From: PVC group bacterium
Lineage (GTDB): Bacteria > Verrucomicrobiota > Verrucomicrobiia > Chthoniobacterales > SZAS-18
Direction: 5' to 3'
Assembly: GCA_903642295.1 (NCBI GenBank)
Contig: CAHJWO010000001.1
Span: 1-63,229 of the forward strand
DNA length: 63,229 bases
The translations under genes were made by a program, and so were the position numbers. Shown in pieces: positions 24,867 through 33,642 of this stretch (the first letter of the stretch is position 1; every line of letters starts with the position of its first letter). Below the pieces are notes generated by a model. The model saw only the letters and a program-made list of their open reading frames with translations. It did no database searches and was not told the DNA's origin.

Positions 24867-27182
24867 TCAGTACGAGATCACCCCGACAAAGCTGATATGG
24901 CTGGAGCCGACCGTCACGGGCCGGGAAGTCTTGCTGTCGTCCACGGCGCTGAGCGGGAATCCCCAATCCACCCGCAGGTTGAGGTAGCGCGACACCTGCA
25001 CTTCGACCCCCGCGCCGACGCTCGTGAGCAGCCGGTTCGCCTCAATGGTCTGAATGTCGTTGTTCTTGACGTAACCGAGGTCGTAAAACACCCGCAGGAT
25101 CACGTCGAGATCGGGGCGTCCGAGGATCGTGGGCGGACGGATGGCGAACTTCGGCAGCTTCGTCGGATCGACCTCGCCTTTCTGGTCGGTGTCGGCGGGT
25201 TTGAGGATGCGCGGCAGGTGGAAGCGGTACTCCGCGTTGAAGATGATGGAATCGTCGCCTGCCGTGAACGCTTCCGGGTAGCCGCGCACGGACACGAAAC
25301 CGCCGATCACATCCTCGAACTGCGGGATGAGGCGCTTGTCGCCGAAGGTGTACTGCCCGTGGACCTGGAAGGACAACTCGTGCGCGTCGGTGACCAACTT
25401 CCAGTAGCCCTTGCGTTTCCCGGCATCGGTCTCGTCCTCGTAACCCTTCCAGGCTTTGCGGAAAACGATGGGTTCGAGAAAGGCGCTGCCGCCGAAGCTG
25501 TAGCGCGCGATGACGAAATCCCGGTCCACGAGCAGGCGGCCCATGTTCTGGAGTTCGCTGTTGTCGGTGCCGATGACGCTGGGCAGATTGACCTCGACCT
25601 GGGCGTTGCCGAACACGCTGTACCGGTCCGTCAGCCGGTCGGTGGAGATGCCCGCGAGCGGGAGCAGGAAGTTCGTCGCACCGTTCTCCTGCCCACCGCC
25701 CACGTCCTTGATGTCCACGTGGCGGAATTCGACGCCCGCGAACAGGTCGATGGGGAATCCCTTCACATAATAGGGCGTGTAGATGGCCAGCAGACCCGCC
25801 GTGACGCTCTCGCCCCGGAAGGCCGCGAGGTCGAAACCTACGTCCTCGGCCAGGAACTTGCCGTAACCGCCGTAAGCCTTGAGCTTGAGCTTGTCCGGGA
25901 AAATCACCGCCGCCTGATAGGAACCGAAGGCCGAATAGGTGGCCGAGGAAAGCGAGGTCTCGAAACTGGCGTCGAGCAGGTCGTCCAACCCGGCGAGCTG
26001 CCGCAGCTCGAACCCGAGGCGCGTGCGCCAGGTGCCCGAGGCTTCCGTGCCGGTGTTGGAGGTCTGGTCGAAGAGGAAAATGGACGGCTTCTCCGCGTGG
26101 ACGATGTAGTCGAGCACCACGCCGCCCTCCTCGCCCGAGGCGCTCACGGCCACGTCCACCCGGCGGCCCGGGAAGCGGTTGATGCGGTCGAGGTAATCCT
26201 GGAGTTCGGAGCGGCGCAGCAGGCTGCCGGTGCCGGGCTTGTCCTTGTCCGCCGCCTTGAGGGGCGAATTCTTGGTGATCTTGTTGTACTTGGGATCTTC
26301 CACCGTCGTGGCCAGGCCCTTGAAGGGCGGCTTCGGCACGGGTTTGACGATGGTCCGCACCGTCTTGATCTCGCTGGCGTAGATCAGCAGGGTCAACTCG
26401 GTGCTGCCGTTGCGCTTGTCCTCGCCGGTGGAGGGCACGATCTGGTCGGGGTCGGGAATGACGAACACCCCGTAGATCCCCTTTTTGTTGACCTCGCCGG
26501 AGAGGGCCAGGGACAGGCTTTGCAGCGCATCGCCGGAGAAGACTTCCGCCGTCTTGAACTTGCCGAGCACCACCGGCACGTCTCGCGCCCCCGCGCCGGC
26601 GGCGACGTAGCCGCCGTTGGGGTCCTTGGATTCGCCCAGGGTGAGCGGCGCGTTGGCGAGGGTTTCCACCGGCGGCAAGCCGGGGTGCGGCGGGTTCTTG
26701 GGCGGACCGTACTTGATCGTGAACCGGGAAACCTTGTACTTGAGGTCCTTGACATTGACGGGCACGGCGGGCTGTTCGACGAGCGGGCCGCTAGTGCCGA
26801 AGTTCAACCCGGGCAGGATGGGCACGGGCTGGAGCGGCGTTTGGCCCGGGGGGATGAGTTCCATCGTCGGGGTGTCGCTGCCCGGCCTGGGCAGGGCGTC
26901 GCCGGTGCCGAAACCGGGCAGGCCCACCGCCGGGGTTTCGGGGCTGGCCGCGGACGGTCCGGCGGGCACGGTTGGCACCGCCGGGGTGGACGGGCTGGCC
27001 GGCACCACGGGATCAGCGGCAAAAGAGCGGAGCGCGCCCGGCACGACGATCAGCAGGCAGGCCGCGAGGACGAAGGACCCGCGGACGAAGGACGAGCGAC
27101 CGCGAAGGCGCGCCGACGATTGGCCCCGAACACCGGTCGGACGCGGAGAATTACCTGGGGTCGGCGTGTGCGCTGTCTGCAT
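24867..27182 (-). CDS. Two-partner-secretion outer-membrane transporter (TpsB, Omp85/ShlB family)
   Basis: A 771-residue protein that should export the adjacent giant adhesin. After a long basic N terminus there is a signal peptide (SFVLAACLLIVVPGALRSFA) and a Pro-rich linker (about 60-140). POTRA-like sequence follows, including SELQDYLDRINRFPGRRVDV. The rest is a beta-barrel. The hallmark Omp85 loop-6 motif VRGY is present at about residue 630 (GGFVSVRGYPEAFTAGDDS), and the chain ends with an aromatic residue (VGVISY). The start ATG has a good ribosome-binding site (AGGAGA, about 8 bases). The order is transporter first, adhesin second. The Pro-rich linker and extended POTRA region make it longer than typical ShlB or FhaC, which have about 560 residues. 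Confidence 0.9.
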   Translation of the reverse strand: MQTAHTPTPGNSPRPTGVRGQSSARLRGRSSFVRGSFVLAACLLIVVPGALRSFAADPVVPASPSTPAVPTVPAGPSAASPETPAVGLPGFGTGDALPRPGSDTPTMELIPPGQTPLQPVPILPGLNFGTSGPLVEQPAVPVNVKDLKYKVSRFTIKYGPPKNPPHPGLPPVETLANAPLTLGESKDPNGGYVAAGAGARDVPVVLGKFKTAEVFSGDALQSLSLALSGEVNKKGIYGVFVIPDPDQIVPSTGEDKRNGSTELTLLIYASEIKTVRTIVKPVPKPPFKGLATTVEDPKYNKITKNSPLKAADKDKPGTGSLLRRSELQDYLDRINRFPGRRVDVAVSASGEEGGVVLDYIVHAEKPSIFLFDQTSNTGTEASGTWRTRLGFELRQLAGLDDLLDASFETSLSSATYSAFGSYQAAVIFPDKLKLKAYGGYGKFLAEDVGFDLAAFRGESVTAGLLAIYTPYYVKGFPIDLFAGVEFRHVDIKDVGGGQENGATNFLLPLAGISTDRLTDRYSVFGNAQVEVNLPSVIGTDNSELQNMGRLLVDRDFVIARYSFGGSAFLEPIVFRKAWKGYEDETDAGKRKGYWKLVTDAHELSFQVHGQYTFGDKRLIPQFEDVIGGFVSVRGYPEAFTAGDDSIIFNAEYRFHLPRILKPADTDQKGEVDPTKLPKFAIRPPTILGRPDLDVILRVFYDLGYVKNNDIQTIEANRLLTSVGAGVEVQVSRYLNLRVDWGFPLSAVDDSKTSRPVTVGSSHISFVGVISY

Positions 27183-27366
27183 AAAAATGTCTCCTGCCCA
27201 GCGCTGCGCGAAAGTCGCCCTCCGGCTGAAGGAACCCGGAGCAGTGCCTTTCCGAGTTGTAAACAGCCGTGCGCCAGTGGAAAGAGAGATTTGTTTTGGC
27301 CAAAGATCTGCCTGGGTGGCAAGAAAAATCTTCGGAGAAATCTACGGCCGCCCCGGGCGAGACAAT

Positions 27367-27382
27367 CTTCGCTAAGGCGAAG
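27367..27382. terminator. Small hairpin at the end of the yheT-like gene
   Basis: Arms CTTCGC and GCGAAG with a 4-base loop, overlapping the stop codon of the hydrolase gene. The stem is short and lacks a strong U-tract, so it is a weak terminator candidate. The remaining gap to tpsB (27183-27366) holds the tpsB leader and nothing else recognisable. Confidence 0.3.
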
Positions 27383-28379
27383 CACGAAGTTCAACGCCGC
27401 GAATCGGTTGCAAACCTGCACTCACATCGCTGAGAAACGATACCACGCGCCGCTCTGCCCAGGTCCGCCCGTGGCCCTCGGCGAAATCCACGAAGCCGAC
27501 GTGTCCACCGCGGGCGGGCGCTTCCAGGAAGAAATGCGGGTTCGCCTCGGCCTCGGGAAACGGGAAACACTCCGGCGGCAGAAAGGGATCGTCCCGGGCG
27601 TTGATGAGCAGAGTGGGCACGGAGATACCCGCGAGGTATTGGCGCGAACTGGATTGCCGCCAGTAATCCTCCGCGTTGCGGAAGCCGTGCAGCCGCGCCG
27701 TGTAGCGGTCGTCGAACTCCTGGAAGGTCCGCACGCGCCGGATGCCGGTCAGGTCGATCTCGCCGGGAAAGCCCCGCGCCTTTTCCTCGACCTTGGCGAT
27801 GAGCGTTTGCAGGAACCGCCCCAGGTACACACGGTTGTCCCAGCGCCGGTCCAGCGTCCGGGCGCTGGCGGCCAGATCGACTGGCGCGGAGATCGCCGCG
27901 CCGCCGAGGATCGCGGGGCTGGGTGGGGCTTCGCCCAAATATTTGAGGGTCATGTTGCCGCCGAGGCTGAACCCGACCAGGGCGATGCCGTCCGGGTAGC
28001 CGGGCGCGGCGTGGCGGATGACCGCGCCGAGGTCGCCGGTCTCGCCGCTGTGGTAGAAGCGCAGCAGGCGGTTGGGACGCGGCCCGCAGCCGCGAAAGCT
28101 CCAGGCCAGCACGTCCCAGCCCGCCGCGCCCAGCGCCGCCGCCATCCCCCGGATGTAACCGGCCTCCGCGCTGCCTTCCAAGCCGTGTGACAGGATCGCC
28201 AAACGGCGGTGGCCGGATTTTTTCCAGTTGAGGTGGAGAAAGTCGCCGTCCGGCAGTTCGAGGATTTCCGCGTGGTCCAGCCGGGGCAAACGCCGACGCC
28301 AGAAGACCGGCAGGATCGTTTGCAGGTGTCCGCCGCGCAGCCAGCGGGGCGGGTGGAAGCCGGGAGGGAGGACGGGCAT
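27372..28379 (-). CDS. Alpha/beta-fold hydrolase, YheT family
   Basis: About 335 residues from the ATG at 28379 (MPVLPPGFHPPRWLRGGHLQ). A TTG 18 bases earlier lies inside the heptamer array and is less likely. YheT/COG0429 signatures are the opening RGGHLQTI, LSHGLEGSAEAGYIRGMA, WSFRGCGPRPNRLLRFYHSG, the nucleophile elbow GFSLGGN, the acid in INARDDPFLPPECF, and the base in RGGHVGFVD. These are cytoplasmic esterase-like enzymes of uncertain substrate. There is no signal peptide. The gene is transcribed towards tpsB, with about 190 bp between them. Confidence 0.9.
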   Translation of the reverse strand: MPVLPPGFHPPRWLRGGHLQTILPVFWRRRLPRLDHAEILELPDGDFLHLNWKKSGHRRLAILSHGLEGSAEAGYIRGMAAALGAAGWDVLAWSFRGCGPRPNRLLRFYHSGETGDLGAVIRHAAPGYPDGIALVGFSLGGNMTLKYLGEAPPSPAILGGAAISAPVDLAASARTLDRRWDNRVYLGRFLQTLIAKVEEKARGFPGEIDLTGIRRVRTFQEFDDRYTARLHGFRNAEDYWRQSSSRQYLAGISVPTLLINARDDPFLPPECFPFPEAEANPHFFLEAPARGGHVGFVDFAEGHGRTWAERRVVSFLSDVSAGLQPIRGVELRASP

Positions 28380-28390
28380 GGGTGGGGAAA

Positions 28391-28451
28391 GATCCAAGAT
28401 TCAAGATCCAAGATCCAAGATCCAAGGAAGATTCAAGGTTCAAGGTCCAAA
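28391..28451. repeat. Heptamer tandem repeat in the yheT leader
   Basis: Consecutive heptamers GATCCAA/GATTCAA (five copies), a short interruption, then GATTCAA, GGTTCAA and GGTCCAA. The array starts about 12 bases upstream of the hydrolase ATG, the same arrangement as at tssA. Related GGTTCAA/GATTCAA units occur inside hrpA at 38577-38597. Confidence 0.8.
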
Positions 28452-28480
28452 GGGGATAGGACAAACGTGTCTCAAAACTC

Positions 28481-28665
28481 TGTCATCCTGAGCGGAGCGA
28501 GGCACGAGCGCAGTCGAAAGCCGAGTCCGCGAGACAGCCATAGGCAAACCTTCCGGCCGCCGGCAGGCAACGCTTTTTGTCCACCCCGCTTCGAACTCTT
28601 CGCCGACCGTCGCTGCCGCGGGCCGGAAGGTCCTTCGATCTCGTTGCACTCGCCTCAGGATGACA
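28481..28665. repeat. 185-bp interspersed element with TGTCATCCTGAG ends, copy 1
   Basis: Perfect 12-bp terminal inverted repeats, TGTCATCCTGAG and CTCAGGATGACA, plus inner inverted segments around CCTTCCGGCC/GGCCGGAAGG. Bases 28483-28565 reappear in reverse complement at 33643-33726. The element fills the gap between the hydrolase and SUI1 genes; no open reading frame in it looks real. Confidence 0.75.
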
Positions 28666-28723
28666 GAATTTGAAGATGCGTCCGCCCTGTCCGGAAAAGG
28701 TCCGAAACACGGTCGCACGAATC

Positions 28724-29119
28724 TCATTTTACTCCGGCAACCTGGAAGCCCTCCGCTTCGAGCGCGGCGCGGACTTTGTCGGGCTGGTCGCCCTGGATTT
28801 CCACACGGCGATCCTTCACCGTGCCGCCGCAGCCGCAGGCCGCGCGGACCCGTTTCGCCACGGCTGCGATCACGGAGAGGGGCAGGTGGGTAGCGAAATC
28901 GTCGATGACCACCACCGTCTTGCCGCCCCGGTGGGCGCGTTCGCGGCGCAGGACGACGCGGCCCATTTTCCAGAGCGGCGTGGGTGCCTCTCCCGGAGGC
29001 GCAACGGGTCCGGCGGGAAGATCGGCGGGCAGCGCCACCCCGGCAAAGGCATCGCTGAGACCCGTCAGCGGCGATGGGGCAGCGTGGGTGTCGAGGCGTT
29101 TTTTCGGTTCGGGACGCAT
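28724..29119 (-). CDS. SUI1/eIF1-like translation factor (YciH family)
   Basis: 131 residues from the ATG at 29119 (MRPEPKKRLDTHAAPSPLTG). Earlier in-frame ATGs at 29146 and 29218 exist but precede the family homology. The C-terminal 80 residues are a SUI1 domain: the basic GRVVLRRERAHRGGKTVVVI, then LRAACGCGGT-type (here RVRAACGCGGTVKDRRVEIQ) and ALEAEGFQV. Bacterial members bind the ribosome and can influence start-codon selection, but their physiological role is poorly defined. The Ala/Pro-rich N-terminal 50 residues are probably disordered. Confidence 0.88.
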   Translation of the reverse strand: MRPEPKKRLDTHAAPSPLTGLSDAFAGVALPADLPAGPVAPPGEAPTPLWKMGRVVLRRERAHRGGKTVVVIDDFATHLPLSVIAAVAKRVRAACGCGGTVKDRRVEIQGDQPDKVRAALEAEGFQVAGVK

Positions 29120-29241
29120 GGGAAAGGGGCGAAGTGAGAGGAGCATGAACGGAAGCTGCCGCTGATTCAATCTGCTTCCTGCGTGGTACGAAGGCATTTT
29201 CCCGCCCTGCGCAGGCATTTCCCGACACCATTCCCTCTTCC

Positions 29242-29269
29242 AATCTGCGGAAATCTGCGAAATCTGCGG
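29242..29269. repeat. AATCTGCGG nonamer repeat
   Basis: Three copies of AATCTGCGG or AATCTGCGA at 9- to 10-base spacing in the gap between the SUI1 gene and the ATPase gene. It is similar in design to the nonamer arrays at 9290 and 33427. Confidence 0.5.
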
Positions 29270-29305
29270 ACAAATTTCCCCCGCCGCCGTTGGCCGGGGG
29301 TCGAT

Positions 29306-32029
29306 TCAACCTTCCCGGCGCAGGTCGATGACCTCGCCGATGCCCCGGTAACGGTCGGGGTGGCAGGTGCAGACCAGGATTTGCAGGCCCCGGCCCGCCG
29401 CGTCGCTCAGGAGGTCGAGCACCCGCTGCTGCCGGTCGGCGTCCGTGTTGACCAATACGTCGTCGAGGATGAGCGACTGCGGCCCCTCCCCTTTCCCGGC
29501 GAGTTCCTCCGCGATGGCCAGCCGCAGGCAAAGCAGGAGTTGCTCTTTGGCACCCTGAGAGAGGTCGGCAAAGTGGACGAGTTCCCCGTCCTTGCGACCG
29601 AGGCCACGGACCGCCAGCGATTGATCCAGGAAGACCCGGCGGTCGCGCTCGCCACTGACCTGCGCGAACCGTGCGCCCAGCCGTTCCTGCAACGGAGCCA
29701 GCACCGCAAGGGTCGCGGCTTGCTTGCGGCGGGCGATCAGGTCGTGAACCAACCGCGCCGCCCGGCTGCGGGCGCGGGCGTGGGTGACCTGCGCGGCGAG
29801 GGTTTCGCGCTCCGCCTGGCAAGCCGCCTCGCGGGAGTGCAGCGACTGGGAACCGAGGAGTTCGAGCCGTCCGCGCAGGGCGGCCAGCGTGTCGCGCTTG
29901 CGCGTGAGTTCGCCGTGGACCTGTTCGACGGCGGCGGCGGCGCGGCGGTGGCGGTCGGGCAGGGTGTCGGCGTCGGGCGGGAGTTTTGCCTGGGCTCGCT
30001 GGTGAATGATCTTGGCCTCGACAAACGTTTCCTCGGCGGCATCGCGTGCGGCCTGCAATCCCTCGGGGTAGCGGGCCAGGATGTCGGCGGATTGGCGTTG
30101 GAGGTTTTCCTGCTGGAGCCGCAGGGTGAGGAGCGCGCGCTCCGCCTGCTCCCCCGCCCGTGCAGCATCCCCGGCGGCTTCGCGGGCGGCCTTGAGGCGG
30201 TGGTCCAACTCTTTTTGTTCCTGCCGTCGGCTTTCGGATTGCACGAGCGCGCGTTGCTCGGCGGCGTCGAGGTCGGGGCGGGAGACGGCGCGCTCTTCGT
30301 CGGTGAGCCCGAGTTCGTCTTCGAGCGCCTGGAGTTGGCGGCGTTCCCCGGCGAGCTTCGTGCGCAGGGCATCGGCAGTTTCCTCGCCGCCGAGCACGGC
30401 GGCAAGGGCCTTGTGGGCGGCGGAAAGACGCGCGTCGAGCGCCCGGGCGGTTTCAACGAAGCCGCGCATGGTTTCCACGTCCGGAGCGCCGAGTTCGGAG
30501 AGTTCGCTGCGAAGAGTTGCCTCGTCCACCGCAAGGGTTTCGCCCAGGGCGCGCGCCTCGCCCGCACCGCTGCGCACCCGCACCTGGCCCCAACCCGGCA
30601 GGTCGAGTACGGCGCTCCCCACGGCGCGCAAAACGTGCGTCGCCCCGGCGCGGATGACGGGCAGCGCGGCGGCAGGGGCTTCGTCGGTACGGGCGGTGAC
30701 GACCACGTCGGCGGAAGGGAGCAATTCCACCGAGAGGCTGAGGGCTTCCACCCGGGCGCGGTTCGTGCGGACCGATTCCGCGAGCTTTTCCAGGCTGCGC
30801 AGTTTGGCGGGCGGGACGGTGGGGATTTCGGCGCGTGCCCTCGTCGAGGTTTCGATGGCGGCGACCTCCGCGTTGCAACGCTCCAGCGCGGCGGCGTGGC
30901 GGGCGGCGTTTTCGGCGGTCTGGCGGTGCTTCGCTAGGCGGCCCGAACGGTGGACGGCGGCCTGCACGACCGCGAGCGCGGCGGCGTTTTCCTCGCGGGC
31001 GGTTTCCAGGGTGCGGATGGCGTCTTCGGCGCGGACGGTGGCCTGTTGGCGGCGCTGGAGATCGGTTTCGGCGGTGGCGAATTGGCGGGCGAGTTCGGTG
31101 CCCTCGCGGGCGTGGTGTTCCAGGGCGTCGGCATCCCGGCGGACGGCGCGGAGGCGGTCCTGGGCCGTCTCGAAAGCCTGCCGGGATTTTTCGGCCTCGG
31201 AGGTGAGGACGGCGACCTGATTGGCGGCTTCGCGGAGGCGGTCGGCCTCGCGTCGGCAGGCGGCGTGTTCCGCTTCGCGGCGGGGCAGTTCGTCGGCGAG
31301 GCGCAGGTAGGTTTCCTCGTCGGCCTGGAGTTGCTGACGGGTCCCGGCGATCTCGGCCAGTTCTTCTTCCACGCGGGCGAGCTTGGCCTCGGCGGCGAGG
31401 AGGGTGCCCCCGGCCTTGGGCTGGCCGGTGGCGGGGGTAAAGTTCTCCAGGTAGGCCGCCCACAGACGCTCGCGGACGGCTTCGATGAAGGGGTCGATCT
31501 CCACCTTGACCAGCATTCCCTGGACGAGCTGGCCCGCCGCGTTCCGATGCCACTCGGGCCATTCGGCGAGTTCGCCCTGGCGCGTCCAGAGGTAGCCGAG
31601 CATCCCCCAGTGGGCGATTTCCGTCGCGCCCCGGCCCGGCTTGCTGGATTGGAGCAGGGCGTTGAGGCGGTCGTCGGCGGCGTCCCCGTCGGCGACGAGC
31701 CGCCAGTCGTCCGCGCCGTGGTATTCGTGCAATTCGCTGCGGAAGCTTTGGAGGAAAGTTTTCTCGACGCGGAACCGACCGGCGACCGTGGTAAAATCCA
31801 CCGTGACGACCGGCGCGAGGGCCGTGCCGACCGGGCGGAGGTTTTTGATCTCGCGGGCGGTGCAGGTGTGGCGGTCGAACAGGGCGCGGCCAGCGGCTTT
31901 GAGGAGGGTGGTCTTGCCGGTTTCGTTGGGCGCGGCGAGGATGTTCAAGCCCGGCGCAAAGGGTCCAGCGACGACCGGCGGGCCGACAAAAGGTCCGACG
32001 TTGGCGGCGGTCACGCGGTGCAGGATCAT
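29306..32029 (-). CDS. SbcC/YhaN-like SMC-family ATPase
   Basis: 907 residues from the ATG at 32029 (MILHRVTAANVGPFVGPPVV). The frame is open further upstream, but that part overlaps the nuclease gene in another frame. Walker A is at residues 33-41 (APNETGKTT). Long Glu/Arg/Ala-rich coiled coils follow for about 650 residues. The C-terminal signature LSQGAKEQLLLCLRLAIAEE and Walker B SLILDDVLVNTD close the head. No CxxC zinc hook is seen at the apex, as in YhaN rather than canonical SbcC/Rad50. The start codon overlaps the stop of the upstream nuclease gene (ATGA at 32026-32029), so the two are translationally coupled. Probable role: ATP-driven partner of the nuclease in DNA end processing or repair. 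Confidence 0.88.
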   Translation of the reverse strand: MILHRVTAANVGPFVGPPVVAGPFAPGLNILAAPNETGKTTLLKAAGRALFDRHTCTAREIKNLRPVGTALAPVVTVDFTTVAGRFRVEKTFLQSFRSELHEYHGADDWRLVADGDAADDRLNALLQSSKPGRGATEIAHWGMLGYLWTRQGELAEWPEWHRNAAGQLVQGMLVKVEIDPFIEAVRERLWAAYLENFTPATGQPKAGGTLLAAEAKLARVEEELAEIAGTRQQLQADEETYLRLADELPRREAEHAACRREADRLREAANQVAVLTSEAEKSRQAFETAQDRLRAVRRDADALEHHAREGTELARQFATAETDLQRRQQATVRAEDAIRTLETAREENAAALAVVQAAVHRSGRLAKHRQTAENAARHAAALERCNAEVAAIETSTRARAEIPTVPPAKLRSLEKLAESVRTNRARVEALSLSVELLPSADVVVTARTDEAPAAALPVIRAGATHVLRAVGSAVLDLPGWGQVRVRSGAGEARALGETLAVDEATLRSELSELGAPDVETMRGFVETARALDARLSAAHKALAAVLGGEETADALRTKLAGERRQLQALEDELGLTDEERAVSRPDLDAAEQRALVQSESRRQEQKELDHRLKAAREAAGDAARAGEQAERALLTLRLQQENLQRQSADILARYPEGLQAARDAAEETFVEAKIIHQRAQAKLPPDADTLPDRHRRAAAAVEQVHGELTRKRDTLAALRGRLELLGSQSLHSREAACQAERETLAAQVTHARARSRAARLVHDLIARRKQAATLAVLAPLQERLGARFAQVSGERDRRVFLDQSLAVRGLGRKDGELVHFADLSQGAKEQLLLCLRLAIAEELAGKGEGPQSLILDDVLVNTDADRQQRVLDLLSDAAGRGLQILVCTCHPDRYRGIGEVIDLRREG

Positions 32030-33273
32030 GGGCAGACGTTGGCGGCGGCAGCCTGGACCCCGCCGAAGAGGAGGTCGCGCGCGGCGAGGAAGTCCGCCGG
32101 GGTGAGGGCGGCCAGTTCGAGTTTGGCGTCGGCGGCGAGCGTTTGGGCTTCGGCGAGGGTGATCGCGGGGCCGGTGGGAAGGGTGGCGTTGGCGGGAGCG
32201 GTGCCGGTGGCGAGGAGTTCGAGCTGGTTCAGGTCGGCGAGGACCTGGCAGAGGATGGGATGCTCGCGCTCCAGGGCGGCGAGTTCCCCGGCGGAAAGGA
32301 CGGGGACCGTTTCGTCCTCGACCTTGAAATAGAGGGTGTCGCCGAAGAGGGCATGGAGCCAGGCGAGGGCGGCGGCGCGGTCGTCGAGCGAGGCAGGGCC
32401 CGTGAGGCGGACGCGGCAGACGTTGGCGGGGGCGTCCCCGGACCAACCGTTGACGTGGTCTTGCAGGGCGGCGCGGTGAGTGTCGAAGCTGGTAAAATCG
32501 CAGTCCCAATGGGTCCAGCGCAGGGAGCCGACGCGGACCTTTTCCACGCGCGGCGGCGCGCCGGGGCCGTCGATCTCCACGCAGGCGACGTGACCGGCGT
32601 TCTCCTGGCCGAAGGCGTCGGGCTCGGGGGTACCGGGCATGACGAGGCGGTCGTCGGCATCGTAGGTCTGCCAGTTGTGCCAGTGGCCGATGCCGAGGTA
32701 GTCCAGACCGGCGCGGGTGGCGGCGCGGGGGTCGATGGGAAAATCGTTGGGCTGGTGCTTGCCGGGGATGGCCAGCGCGCCGTGGGTCAGGCCGATCTTG
32801 ACGCGGTCGGCGGGTGGTTGGCGGGCGAGTTCGCCGAGGCAGAGGCTGGGGTCGTTGGAGGACACCTTCTGGCGCAGCGGGGAGACGAGGAGGGTCACGG
32901 GGCCGAGGGCGTGGGCGCCGGGCTCGCGGAAGACGACGACGTTGGGCGGCAGGGCATCGTCGCGGAACTGGCGGCGGCTCCAGAGGGAGGCCGGGCCGCT
33001 CGCGGGGTCGTGGTTGCCGGGGAGCAGGCGGACAGGGAGATCGGGGAAGTCGGCGAAGAGCTGGAGGACGGCGTCCACCAGGGCGTCCTCGACGAGACTG
33101 TCCTCGAAGAGATCGCCCGCGACGAGGAAGGCGTCGGCGGCGCGGACGCGGGCGAGTTCGAGGGCGGTACGCAGCGTGGCAAGGCGCCGGGCGCGAAGAT
33201 GTTCGGCGTGAGGGCCGAAACCGGAGAGGCGAGCGCCGAGCTGCCAGTCGGCGGAATGGATGAAACGAAACAT
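32026..33273 (-). CDS. SbcD/YhaO-like metallophosphoesterase, predicted DNA repair nuclease
   Basis: A 415-residue calcineurin-fold phosphoesterase of the SbcD/Mre11/YhaO group. Motifs in order: IHSADWQLG (His6, Asp9, with Gln11 at the place usually taken by His), VAGDLFED (Asp54), LLPGNHDP (Asn87-His88), and later GHWHNW and VMPGTPEPDAFG. The C-terminal region is a capping domain that should contact the ATPase. The Gln is seen in some SbcD-like subfamilies and need not abolish metal binding. The gene is immediately upstream of, and overlaps, the ATPase gene. Substrate preference (double-strand ends or hairpins) is inferred from the family only. Confidence 0.88.
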   Translation of the reverse strand: MFRFIHSADWQLGARLSGFGPHAEHLRARRLATLRTALELARVRAADAFLVAGDLFEDSLVEDALVDAVLQLFADFPDLPVRLLPGNHDPASGPASLWSRRQFRDDALPPNVVVFREPGAHALGPVTLLVSPLRQKVSSNDPSLCLGELARQPPADRVKIGLTHGALAIPGKHQPNDFPIDPRAATRAGLDYLGIGHWHNWQTYDADDRLVMPGTPEPDAFGQENAGHVACVEIDGPGAPPRVEKVRVGSLRWTHWDCDFTSFDTHRAALQDHVNGWSGDAPANVCRVRLTGPASLDDRAAALAWLHALFGDTLYFKVEDETVPVLSAGELAALEREHPILCQVLADLNQLELLATGTAPANATLPTGPAITLAEAQTLAADAKLELAALTPADFLAARDLLFGGVQAAAANVCP

Positions 33274-33426
33274 GGAATCCGGCGCGCCGGGAGCGTTGTC
33301 CCGCTGTAGCAGAGGGGGCGGGCCGGGTAAAGCAAAACGTTGGCGGCAGCGGGGTGATGAGGGGAGCGGTGGGGCGGGGTCGGCATGTCTGTTTTCATGC
33401 GCTGAGGGAAGAGATTTGTCTCGTGC

Positions 33427-33545
33427 GCCTGCGACGGGTGCGACGCCTGCGACCTCTTTTTTGCGGAAGAGGTGTTTTTATTTTTTGCAGCGGAAAATGC
33501 GGAGAAAAGGGGGATTACGTCGCAGGCGTCGCAACTGTCGCAGGC
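33427..33545. repeat. Inverted nonamer repeat element
   Basis: The left arm (33427-33453) is three nonamers: GCCTGCGAC, GGGTGCGAC, GCCTGCGAC. The right arm (33519-33545) is their complement: GTCGCAGGC, GTCGCAACT, GTCGCAGGC. The arms match at 25 of 27 positions. The T-rich centre contains a smaller hairpin (CCTCTT/AAGAGG). It lies in the 600-bp gap between the divergent nuclease and beta-glucosidase genes. Confidence 0.75.
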
Positions 33546-33642
33546 GTGGTGGGAGGGTGATGACGAGGAAATGGGGGCGCGGGACCGTGATGTGAATTCG
33601 TTTTTCTCGTCATCGCGTTCCATCCGAAGCCGCGATTTGGCT

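Noticed and set aside
9975-28190. Very long plus-strand open frames (up to about 1400 codons) opposite the adhesin and transporter genes
   Set aside because: They are antisense shadows caused by GC-rich, repetitive codon use. Their translations are Arg/Gly/Ala/Val-rich without domains, while the minus strand has a signal peptide, TPS domain, repeats and an Omp85 motif.
32030-32509. N-terminal extension of the SbcC-like ATPase
   Set aside because: This part is a Pro/Arg-rich shadow of the overlapping nuclease gene. Homology and Walker A begin at the ATG at 32029, which forms the ATGA overlap.
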